DNA of 64,000 bases from Polyodon spathula. Its lineage: Eukaryota; Chordata; Actinopteri; Acipenseriformes; Polyodontidae. The stretch lies in assembly GCF_017654505.1 (NCBI RefSeq), contig NC_054537.1:65358645-65422644 (forward strand), read 5' to 3'. Made by a program: the position numbers and the translations under genes. This document shows positions 11,935 through 61,566 of the stretch, in pieces. Each line of letters opens with the position of its first letter. Position 1 is the stretch's first letter. Below the pieces are notes generated by a model, which had not been told where the DNA came from, did not search any database, and saw nothing but the letters and a program-made list of their open reading frames with translations.

Positions 11935-12291
11935 TCTGTGGAAGCTGCCTTGCTGCTAAAAAAAAAAAAAAAAGACAACTTAATCTATAATATAATCTAT
12001 CCAATGTACTGTATACAACAAACACAATAATATTTTCAAAAAGGAAGAATGTGGCAACATAATGCCTGAAGCCTGTTTTATTACAGTTATGTATTATTCT
12101 GAACTAAGAAGGCATACAGTCTAACAATGTGACCTTAACACACTGCAGTAAGTAAGATAGCTCTTACTGCTTGACTGAATTTATGTTACCAGAACATCCT
12201 GCATGCCTCAGTGAAGGGCAGTAACTAATACAGTCAATAACTGTTTCACTGGTGGTTTTCAAGATGGGGTCTCAAGAAACTTCCCACGGAT

Positions 12292-12535
12292 AACATACCT
12301 TACGGAAATAACATATAGAAAGTCCTATAGTAAATTGGTCAAGTCCTATAAAATATCGAATAGGATTTCTTTAAAACCTTTTTAGTCCTATAGAGTGTCC
12401 TATAGTACTACTGTAGAGAGACCCTTTTGAGTACTATAATTATATTTTTTAAAATAATCATTTAGGATTTCTCTAAAAAATAATGTGCTATAGTACCATT
12501 ATAGGATCCTATAGGATATTTCTGTAAGGGATGTT
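12292..12535. mobile_element. MITE in OXSM intron 1 with CCTTAC termini
   Basis: The left end AACATACCTTACGGAAATAA and the inverse of the right end AACATCCCTTACAGAAATAT form inverted termini of about 27 bases. The 244-bp interior is very AT-rich and repeats the motif CCTATAG/CTATAGG several times. No clear target duplication is seen (flanks GGAT and TTAGG), so the superfamily stays open. Confidence 0.65.
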
Positions 12536-12840
12536 TTAGGATCAGCTCCTGTCATTCACCTTTTGCAGGTAGCCTAGTTACAAACTCTATAGAGCAATAC
12601 AAGCAGAAAGGCAATCAAAACGACATGTCGACGTAACAACATCAAGAAGTAATTCGCAAAGTTTGTCAGTTAAAATCCAGCACATCTATTATGCCGATTA
12701 ATACATTCATATTTACATTTTAAAAATATATAGTCTTACATGCACCACACGTCCTCAATTTTAAGTTACGTATTTGCCTGTTTATAAAATTAGGACCCCA
12801 TACGACACGAAAAGCCGTACAAGATTCAAGATGAACTTAC

Positions 12841-12900
12841 TGCAAGTCAGTAAACTGCAGCATGAAAGTACAGCTCCTCCTCTGCGCAAAAACGCACCAT
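12841..12900 (-). other. Probable untranslated first exon of OXSM
   Basis: On the minus strand the sequence ...ACTTGCA|GTAAGTTC gives a consensus donor with the exon ending at 12841. It lies about 900 bases upstream of the acceptor at 11957-11956 that precedes the OXSM start codon. A non-coding first exon is the known arrangement in human OXSM. The 5' limit is not visible, and 12900 is only a guess. No transcript evidence is available. Confidence 0.45.
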
Positions 12901-13314
12901 TGACATAATGTGTCAAAAGCTGTCATACAATAAAGTCCGTTATGGTCACCAACCTTCCTTACACGGTATACACTTGTTTTCTTTTTCTTCAGTAAACTGC
13001 AATATATATGGCTCCAAATCTGGTCCCGTGGAAAATAGATTTCTTAGGCGAATAACGAACTGCCTGTTGAAATAATGCCAGGTTTAATTACTGTATATTC
13101 AAATAATACAGAATATCATTGTAAAGGCTCATCTTTTGAATTATACATATTAAGGAACTTATCGTTCATTGTGAAACGTGTGTATTGAAGATGTAGCACT
13201 GTGAATAATATACCTGAACTATGGTACTAACATAGAAAAATAAAAACAATTAAAATAATTGCAGGCACGGTTTAGACAGCTCTAAGTGGAAGGACGTCAC
13301 GATTTAGATTTGCC

Positions 13315-13557
13315 ATGGCTGTTACAACAATGCCTGTGCAGATCTGCGACAAATGGGGTGCATTCACAGAGATCATTCTTAGAAGGTCATTGGATAAATT
13401 TGTCAGATCCTGCACAGCATCTGCGCAGAATGATTTCCGTGAACTCAACCATGATCTTGATGGTCGGCTGCGTGTTCTTAGCAGACGAGTCACGCAGGTA
13501 CCTGCGCTGACGGAGCAGCTACCAAAAAGTTGGTTAATAAACCCTTTTAACATCTAA
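13315..13557 (+). CDS. Candidate small gene or first exon, unrecognised (weak BRK1-like look)
   Basis: An 80-codon ORF starting MAVTTMPVQICDKWGAF in an excellent Kozak context (TTTGCCATGG). It is more GC-rich than its surroundings. From about residue 15 it looks helical and coiled-coil-like (FTEIILRRSLDKFVRSC, FRELNHDLDGRLRVLSRRV). A W-x5-E-I...S-x-K-x spacing followed by RL-x-L-x-RR recalls the small WAVE-complex subunit BRK1, but the match is weak and from memory. CAG|GTACCT at 13496-13504 could be a splice donor, making this a first exon of about 61 codons. Otherwise it ends at TAA with an AATAAA at 13536-13541. It occupies the place where NGLY1 is expected. A chance ORF or retrocopy is possible. 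Confidence 0.4.
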   Translation: MAVTTMPVQICDKWGAFTEIILRRSLDKFVRSCTASAQNDFRELNHDLDGRLRVLSRRVTQVPALTEQLPKSWLINPFNI

Positions 13558-14517
<960 letters not shown>

Positions 14518-15305
14518 GTAGCAAAACAGGTCAACGCAGACAGGTGCATCACACAGGGCAAGGCAAGCCACACAGACGGAGAGGGGGCACGAACCCAGAA
14601 CCTCTCGCACCAAAGCATAGCACCAATACCGCTGTATAAAACAGCCACCTTGTTTGCAAGGAGCGTATATTGGGCTTATGTCTCTGGGTGTGATTACGTC
14701 ACTTACCAGCCCTGCTGCTGCCTTCCCTCGTGCACGTTACATTCTCCCCTGCCAGCCTCAATTCCGCCCTGGACTTGCTCACCAGGCTACAGTCTGACGT
14801 GTGAGTTCCGGGGTACCTGTGTCCACTTCTGCCAACAATGTAGCAAAATAGGTCAACGCAGGCAGGTGCATCACACAGGGCGAGGCAATCCACACACACA
14901 GGCGGAGGGCAGGTGCGAACCCGGGACCTCTCGCACTAAAACATAGCGCTGATACCGCTGTACAAAAGAGCTGGCTCCTTTGCAAGGAGTGCATATCAGG
15001 CTTATGTCTTTGTGTGTGATTACATCACCTACCAGCCCTGCTGCTGCCTTTTCCTATGCATGCTACACTTTCCCCTGCCAGCCTCAAGTCCGCCCCAGAG
15101 TTGCTCACCAGGCTATAGTCCGACGAGTGCGTGCTGGGGTACCTGCGTTCACTGTTGATGCCAATGTAGCAATCTCGGTTAACACAGGCAGGCGCATCAG
15201 AGGGCGAGGCAGTCCACACACAGGCGGTGGGTGGGCGCGAAACCCAGGACCTCTCGCACTAAAGCATAGCGCCGATACCGCTGTACAAAATTTTTGAGAT
15301 TGCTA

Positions 15306-15306
<1 letters not shown>
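14518..15306. repeat. 323-bp tandem repeat, 2.4 copies, with tRNA-like segment
   Basis: Units begin GTAGCAA at 14518, 14840 and 15166. The first two are 322 and 326 bp and clearly homologous throughout; the third is truncated after about 130 bp. Each unit contains, on the minus strand, a stretch ending GGTTCGCACC or a variant, which fits a polymerase III B box, preceded by GCGAGAGGTCCCGG. That suggests a tRNA-derived SINE head. The third unit is bounded by GTAGCAATCTC (15166-15176) and its exact inverse (15296-15306). ORFs across it are probably not genes. Confidence 0.8.

Positions 15307-15384
<78 letters not shown>
15307..15384. repeat. (CA)39 microsatellite
   Basis: An uninterrupted CA array that directly joins the inverted end of the tandem repeat on the left and a Tc1-like terminus on the right. 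Confidence 0.98.
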
Positions 15385-15386
<2 letters not shown>

Positions 15387-16090
15387 GGTGTGCAGAATTA
15401 TTCACCCCCTACCAATAATGTCACATTTTGTTGAATTACAAATAATTTATGCACAGTTTTTCAAACAACCTTTTTTTTATTCAAAGCTGTAGTGGTTAAA
15501 CTGAACACTGTTATATGAGGAGGAGGTTAAATGTCAGCAAAACTTGCAAAGAAAATGTACAAAATGAAATTTACTGGTTGCATAAGTATTCAGCCCCTTA
15601 AGTCAGTACTTGGTAGAGTCTCTACTAGCTTTGCATAGTAGGATGGTGACATTTTTGCCCATTCTTTACAGGAAAATTGTTTCAGTTCTGTTAAGTTTGT
15701 TGGGGATCGTCGATGCAATCTTCAAATCTCACCATAAATTTTCGATTGGATTCAAGTCAGGACTTTGACTGGGCCACCAAAGAACATTAATTTTGTTCTT
15801 GTTCAGGTTGGGTCATTGTCTTGCTGAAATGTAAATTTCCTCCCCAGTTTCAGTCTTGGCTGACTCAAACAGGTTTTATTCAAGGATTCACCTGTACTTT
15901 GCACCATCCATTCTCCCCTCTAGTCTGACAAGCTTCCCAGTCCCTGCTGAAGAGAAGCCTCCCCATAAGATGATGCTGCCACCACCATGCTTGACAGTTG
16001 GGGTGGTGTTGACTGAGTGATGTGTCTCGTCTACCACAAAAACTTTTTCCACATGTTTGGAGGACTTCTAGACGTAGAGAATATCAGTCA
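15385..16090 (-). mobile_element. Decayed Tc1-like transposon fragment
   Basis: It begins with CAGTGGTGTGCAGAATTATT, a terminus style of Tc1-like elements. It continues with antisense transposase-region signatures familiar from fish Tc1 copies: GATTGGATTCAAGTCAGGAC, TTGACTGGGCCACC, and GATGATGCTGCCACCACCATGC. Several stops and indels interrupt the frame, so it is a pseudogenised remnant. The right end is not clear. Confidence 0.65.
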
Positions 16091-16416
16091 GTTTTAAGGG
16101 AAGGGATAAGCCATGGTTGAGGAGAGCTAAATGAAGGAGAATAGGGGTGTGGGGGTGCTAGGGAGTTAAGGGAAGAGGATAGAACAGTAGACATAGTGGC
16201 AAGTCCAGGTGAAGGGAAGAGAAGTCAGAGATGGGGGGATAAGTTTCATAGGTTTATATCTTCAGTGAAAATCAGTTGGAAATGTATCTGTGGTTCAGCT
16301 GGACTGAAAATCAAGACTTTCGATAAGCAGTGAAACTTTTCACACTGGCAAAGTTAGAGGGATACTAAACTCAGATAAAGAAAGTGTTGAACTTTCAGGA
16401 GGTATGCACATTCACA

Positions 16417-16700
16417 GATCAATTGATTGAATAGGACGTTATCAAGCAAAAATCAGCCCATATGAATGGACCAGTAGGCACCTACTAGCCTAATAGCACC
16501 TAAATCTATCCCCTACACCTAAACCTAACGTCTACAACTAACCCTAATCTCAACCCCATGTGTTACTATTAAAGTAATTTTTACTATTATTTCAACACTG
16601 CTTTTTAGCACCCTCTAGCGGCTACTATACCCAACTTCCATTAAAGCGCTTAATCCGTACGTTATTTTTGCTTGATAACGTCCCATTCAATCGACTGATC
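16417..16700. mobile_element. MITE with 37-bp terminal inverted repeats
   Basis: The left arm (16417-16453) starts GATCAATTGATTGAATAGGA and the right arm (16664-16700) is its near-perfect inverse (about 34 of 37 matching), both ending in GACGTTATCAAGCAAAAAT. The 284-bp element contains a C/A-rich patch of TAACCCTAA/ACCTAAAC-type motifs near 16497-16555 and a CCCTCTAG motif. It is non-coding, and the superfamily is not assigned. Confidence 0.75.
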
Positions 16701-17173
16701 TCAATCAGATCGGGGGGCACATTTAAATAAAGGGGTTACTTCTTTTGAAATTTTTGGACTTTTAAAGGAGTTTTGGTGGTTCTCTGCAGGTATCTGAAAG
16801 TGTTCATTTTCTGCTAATTGTATCATCAATCAAGGCAAATGTTTATTATCATTTAAGATGTCAAGTATTTAGTTGAAGGGAAAGTCAATTGACAAGTGTG
16901 TATGCAAGAAAATTAAGGGCTATTAAAAAAATAATAAAAAAAAAAAAAACAGGGTTTTACCATCTGGAAAACAATTTGCTACTAAATACAGTAAAATGTT
17001 AGCTATTCTATAGCAAGGAGTTAGGGGGTGCTATGTTATTTGATGTTCCATCTTATATACAGGTTAGTAGTAGCTGCTGGGTGTGCATATAATAAGTAAG
17101 CATGCAACCCTTTGGGGTTTACATCTAGAGAACGGCTTATGCAATTGTGTACATTCTTTTCCACAAGAATTCG

Positions 17174-17269
17174 GGGATGCTGGAGCCGGAGCAGAGCTGG
17201 AGCTGGGGATGCTAGAGCCGGAGCAGAGCTGGAGCTGGGGAAGCTAGACCGGAGCGGAATGGAGCTGTG
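17174..17269. repeat. 32-bp minisatellite, about 3 copies
   Basis: The unit GGGATGCTGGAGCCGGAGCA... repeats at 17174, 17206 and 17238, the third copy diverged. It is unusually GC-rich (GAG/CTG-rich) for the region. A short ORF through it is purine-rich and not convincing as a gene. Confidence 0.85.
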
Positions 17270-18534
17270 GAATCTGAAACGTTCACAATGTACTGTATGA
17301 CAGTGTGACCATTCAATGAATAGTATGGTAATACATAGCATGAGACATACTAGATACTGTACTTTATAGAACACTGATTCTATCCATGTAACATATATTT
17401 ATTATACTGCTGGAACAAACATGGTATTTTCATGTTTAGATAGCTTTAGGATTCGGATATGTATTTGAATATTGGTTAATTTGCAAAATGTTATCAAAGT
17501 CATTATATATAAGGGCGCATTCACACTGGCACATTTCCCCTTGTTATTCCGTTTCGGAACATTTGGAAGCTCCAAAATTTCCAGGGTACAATTAAAATGA
17601 ACCTTACTGAGATCACCAGAGGGAGGTGTTCTGGGTATGGTTGCATGGTATGGTTCACTTATTTTTGCTTCAGTGTGAAAGACAAATGTACTCGGTTCAT
17701 AAATAATAGCAAAAATGGCAAACAGAGTTCTTAATTGAACTAATAATTGACTGTATTTTGAGGTTTTTTTAATTTGTTTTCAGCTCTTAAACAGGTGGAG
17801 ATAGTGCAGATAAGTATTCAGTTGGGCAACTGATGACTCAGTTGGAACAAAAACCAGAAGAACCTGAGGACAAATGGTATATGCAGTAGTATTAGTACCA
17901 TCATTGTAACATACCTTGAAATTGTAGTTGTAAATATCACTTCATGGAGATGAAGAAAAGCATTCCATTGCCTGTTCTGCAACTGTAGAAATATTAAGCA
18001 TTTCTTCACCTGCTGTGTTTATGTATGTTTATTACAAAACACCACAGTATTGCAGCACACAAAAACAGGACTTTCTCTATATTTTTCTCCATGGCTGTAG
18101 AACTTCCTAGCATTCACTTCAAGGAGATCATGTGATTTTCTCGTGTTCTCAGTACTATTGAAGGTGTGTAGTGTGAAAGGGAAATGTTCTCAGGACATTT
18201 GACAAGATGTTAGTGTACTCGGTACATTTCCAAGTTCCGGGGGTAACACTATTAAAGTTGAAAAATATCCCAGAAGTAAGAAAGGCCTTACTTTACCTTC
18301 ATCAATTTATTAGAAAATAAAGGATGCCTTACAGTAGTTACAGTTTTTTTTAAAAAAGTATCAGTTCACTAGTTAGCAGCTAGTGTTGCATGTGCAGCCT
18401 AATCGGGACTTGTTTTATTGACAGCCAGAAGAAGTAAATAGGGGAACAAGAGTGGCTGTGTTGGTGTTCTGTTTATATTTATACAAAACAGGTTGTGTTA
18501 TGTATTTCTCATTTCTGTCAACTGTCATTTCTGA
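17270..18534. other. Non-coding stretch
   Basis: No gene, RNA or clear mobile element is recognised. It is AT-rich with scattered short ORFs only. Confidence 0.55.
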
Positions 18535-18539
18535 CTGAC

Positions 18540-18885
18540 TGTAACAAAGTGCCCGCCCCTGTGTATATTATCTGTTATGTGTTGCGTGTGGTGTGTTTAA
18601 ATGTTGGTGTATAGACATTGGTACACGGGATATAAACGGGTCTGTGTAACACGAGTGTTTAAAAATGTATATGTGTATTTAGGCACTTCACGTGCAAGTA
18701 AAATGTAGTAATATGTGAGCACGGGGAATTGCACTTTATTAATTCACGTGCTGGGATTCAAGTGAATAATTAACTGGTAATTGAATCCCAGCACAATAGT
18801 ATATATAGATGCACGTTGTCACATACTGGCGGTTGGGTGTTCGGTGAGCGGAGAACGGGATTGGAGACGGAAGAAATTAGTAGCA

Positions 18886-18934
<49 letters not shown>

Positions 18935-19194
18935 GAGGAGAAAGTATCCGCTCACCGTGTTTGTCAGTGTCTGTCCGTGCACCGTTTTGTTAAGTTTAGT
19001 CTGTTTTCGTTTGTCTATTTATTTTGGCGTAGAGTGCCGTGTCCTGTGTTTTTCGTGTTTGTGTAAACCTTTTATTTTGTATTAAACCGGCGCCAACAGG
19101 CGTCTTCATCACTTCATTTCATCCGTCCTGTGTTTTGTGTATTGCATTACCTTTCCTGGTTCTGACGCCGCCCACTTCGGCTGTCTCTGTGACA
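18540..19194 (+). mobile_element. Solo LTR with CTGAC target duplication
   Basis: A 655-bp element starts TGTAACAAAGTGCCC and ends CTGTCTCTGTGACA, giving TG...CA termini. It is flanked by identical CTGAC pentamers (18535-18539 and 19195-19199), as for retroviral-type integration. Inside are a 14-bp perfect hairpin (18748-18761 with 18781-18794), a TATA-like TATATATAG just after it (about 18799), an (AAT)16 tract (18887-18934) and an ATTAAACCGG poly(A)-like signal near 19080. No internal region or second LTR follows, so it is a solo LTR. It is architecturally similar to 26741-27409. Confidence 0.85.
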
Positions 19195-19199
19195 CTGAC

Positions 19200-19356
19200 A
19201 TAGACATTTTTTGTTCCCATTTGAATACATGTAGAAAACAAAAATTGGATATTAGTCCCACCACTCAGTTATATTTTCCTTATTGAATTGTATTTTACTG
19301 TACAGTTAACTGCATTTTATATTATAATTACTCCTAGACTGAGCATTTACCACAGA

Positions 19357-19401
<45 letters not shown>

Positions 19402-19574
19402 TACAGGTCTCAAAATGTTACAGCTCTCCTAGAATTATTTGGCATATTATATAAAATTGTGTTAGCAATCAATGAAAAATATATAAACCTGAAAAATATT
19501 GAAAATGCTGCACAGAAAAGTTAAATATGAAAATAATTAATTTACCACAAAAGCGCTCTTCAAGGTGGCCATTG
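19200..19574. other. Non-coding stretch with (AAT)n
   Basis: An (AAT)15 array at 19357-19402; nothing else is recognised. Confidence 0.7.
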
Positions 19575-20430
19575 CTTTTTCTGCGATTTTTTGTAATTTT
19601 TTGTAAACATCAGCATGCCTTGTTCATCTGGTAGAGTTAACAGTGCCAAGGGAAGATGCAGTGGATGAGGTGTATGAGAGGAAGAAACTTCGGTATGCTT
19701 AACTAGCTGCTGAAGCGGAACAGCGAGGATGGAGTGTCCGAGTTTACCCAGTGGAGGTGGGTTGTCGAGGATTTGTGGCAAACTCTATAACCTGATTTCT
19801 CAGAGACATCGGGTTCAGTGGCCAAGAGTTGCGTCGCACAGTGAAGAACTTATCTGAAGCAGCAGAAAGGAGCGTCAACTGGCTGTGGTTGAGACGAAAA
19901 GATTCTGGATGGGGATCTCAAGCACAATAGAAAGAAAGCAACGCTGATGTACAGGTAAGTAAGCTGGGCTGAGTTGAGTGGGGGATGGAGGCGGGAGATG
20001 CTGGGACGCCAGAATCACTGTTGAGCCCTCTTGAGGTGGCGTGGGCTTGTCAACAAAACACAGAGGATGGATTTGCCTACTTGAAGACCCCAGAGATGTA
20101 CCCTACTTAGCGCAATCTAGACGGTTGTCATGTTGATGCACTGGAGAGACCGAACTGGGTTGATCCCCGGAGCCAGCATCGCAGCCATTGTGTGTGCTAA
20201 TGCACTGGGGAGGCAAAATGAGCTGATCCCTGGAGCCAGCATTACACTTCAGCAATCAACACCAGACAGAAGGATATCTACATCATCAGATGGAAAACAA
20301 CGCAAATGGATGGAGAGGCAGATGGATCACATTAGTTTACTGCAAAGCTACGTCTTAGTTGGTGCAAATCTTGACGAGAGCAGAATTCAAATCAGCATGA
20401 AGTTCAACATCTACTCTCATGTAATGGAAA
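19575..20430 (+). mobile_element. LINE-type retrotransposon 3' end, decayed (copy 1)
   Basis: The plus-strand translation, with stops, contains blocks such as VPREDAVDEVYERKKLRYA, VYPVEVGCRGF and GFSGQELRRTVKNLSEAAER, then SVNWLWLRRKD. The same blocks occur, also broken, on the minus strand at 35840-36800. They look like the C-terminal part of a fish non-LTR retrotransposon polyprotein, which I recall without a clade name. The 3' tail holds two imperfect repeats (TGATCCCCGGAGCCAGCAT at about 20160 and TGATCCCTGGAGCCAGCAT at about 20222). It is a pseudogenised fragment. Confidence 0.65.
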
Positions 20431-22008
20431 TCATGGGCTCAGTTAACATCTTTAATTGTAAAACTGGAGTTGTAAAAAAGGTGCTGTTATACATTTTTCT
20501 TATTGTATACTTTCTAGATATAAAAAAGTAATGAACTGTCTAAGTGTTTGATAGGCACATAGGACTGGATTTCGGGGGAGAGTAATATAAAATGTCACAT
20601 ACTTGCATAATTCCTGTCTTCAATTTACAGTAATAAATAGCTACAAAAAAAAAAAAAAAAAAAACCAAATGTAATCAATATAAGAAGACAAAAAGAAAAC
20701 TTACAATAAAAATAATCTTCCACGACAAACACAAACACGCAGATAATTAAACCGAAAAAGTGTTAATGGCAAGAGATTGGTTAATTTGGATAACAGAAAG
20801 GCAACACAAAAGCGGGTAGTGATAGCATACTCAATCAAGCAGGATCATGAACGGGAGAGTAAAAAAAGGCATGTTCTTGTGTTTAAATGCCAGGTACACC
20901 AGTTTATCAGGTGAGGATGTATCATTTGAAACTTGGGAAATAGAGTGATCAATGAGTGTCTGTATTCAGTAGTGTATAGGTTATAACAGGTTAGTTATCC
21001 TAAAGGAGGAAAGGGCACAGCGATCAGGATCATCACTGTTGACTCTGGAAAATTGTTTGTGTTGTCTTTAAAAAATGGTGTTTGATCTTATTTCCAAACT
21101 GTTCTGTGTTGCTGGCAATTTAACACAGTTGAGATGAGTAAGCAGAGCTGGGGGAGCAATTTTTATCTGAAATGTCACAAGTACTGCTGAAACAAAGACA
21201 TTGTGTGTGTGTGGACCATTCATTGTTGTAGGGTTGATAACTCACTGCAGTTTCCTGTTTTCCAGAAAATAAAGCAAGACAGAATCTTTTCAAAATAATA
21301 AAATATTACTGTAACTGCACTTTTTTTTTTTTAATATGAGGTGTTTGGTTGCTCATTACTGAAAGTATAGATTCCTTGTTGCATTACTTTACATAATACT
21401 ATATTGTCTCAAGTCACTTGAATTAAGCATGGATACAATCATACATGGAGACCATCTCCAGGTAATCTCAAGATTATTAATAGCTGCATACCAGTTGTAA
21501 TGCAAGAGTCAAGAAGTCCAGCCCATACAGTGTTTATTGATCCCACTGCACTTCCAGGGGTGTGGATTTATAATAAGAGTGTTTTATATTATTCATTTCT
21601 TTATTAATTAAAATGAAAATACAAGCATACCTGAATATGAATGAATTACACTTTTAGGGGGGTTAGATCAAATTTAAGATTGAGATAGATACAAATATTA
21701 GGGATTTCCCCGTGGACTACTATCAACATGGGTCCAATAACATTTGTATTTGTACTGCAAACGACATTACCTGTACTGTTGATACTATTGTTAAGACTGT
21801 AACGTTTTTTTTTTCTCTTTTAAATGTTAATGTTGTTACATTTTTAGCAGTGATTGATTAATTGTAATATCAAGACTATGATGACTTAATAGAAACTGTA
21901 TTGTTAAGAAAAGAGGTGTTTTTTTGTTGTTGTTGTTTTTTTACATAACAATATGTATAGTGTATAGTGTGTCGTATGTACTGTCGCGTAGGGGGGGTTG
22001 TAACCGTG
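20431..22008. other. Non-coding stretch upstream of TOP2B
   Basis: AT-rich, with a 21-base A run at about 20643-20663. No NGLY1-like or other coding exon is found here. Confidence 0.55.
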
Positions 22009-22547
22009 TACGTCATTGATCACTACGGATTTTCCAATTGGTAGATCGCACCACTGCAGGGGAATCTGCTGTAGGATTGGTTAATTCTGTTCGAAGGGGC
22101 TCGTCGCTGTGTTGGGAGTGATGCCGGGCGAAAGAAGCGGTGGCGTTATTGTTTCTGAAAGAAAACCGGAGAGGGGAAAGAGTTAATGTACAGCTATTTT
22201 ATTTAAGCGGTTTTATGTTTATTTTTGTACTGATTAAAAAATACTATGACATTGTTAAATTAATTGTTTTTATACTGCATTTTATAATTTTCAAAGGGAA
22301 TAGCATCCAGGCCTCAAGGAGCCGCCGCTGGTCGATTTTAACAATAACCCTGAGAAAGTCCCTTAATCCTGGACGACTTTTACCGGGGTTCAACAGGATT
22401 TTAATTGTTCAGCGGTTGACTGTAAATTACAGTACAGTCTGTGGTCCGATGGGGCACTTTTTTAGTGTTTAGGAGTTTTGTTTGAAATCTTTAAAGTGCA
22501 ATATATAATTTACATTTAAGCACGATTGTTTTGGAAAACACAATAAG
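22009..22547 (+). promoter_or_regulatory. TOP2B: TOP2B promoter and 5' UTR region
   Basis: The region contains TACGTCAT (22009-22016, CRE/ATF-like), a palindromic CCAATTGG (22034-22041) and a second inverted CCAAT box ATTGG (22076-22080), all ahead of a GC-richer patch at 22085-22140. Inverted CCAAT boxes bound by NF-Y are characteristic of vertebrate type II topoisomerase promoters. No TATA box is obvious near them. The transcription start cannot be read. The 110-codon ORF at 22140-22472 is not recognised and may be untranslated leader. Confidence 0.55.

Positions 22548-61566
<39,019 letters not shown>

Noticed and set aside
13272..13553. 93-codon minus-strand ORF opposite the 13315 ORF
   Set aside because: The plus-strand frame has the better start context and a more protein-like composition; this looks like its shadow.
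14518..15306. CRISPR-like array
   Set aside because: Units are about 323 bp and contiguous, without short repeats alternating with unique spacers, in a vertebrate genome.
16497..16555. Telomere-like CCTAA/CCCTAA motifs
   Set aside because: Degenerate and confined within a MITE; not an interstitial telomere array.
22140..22472. 110-codon ORF upstream of the TOP2B start
   Set aside because: No domain; more likely 5' leader or promoter sequence. It is out of any known TOP2B N-terminus.
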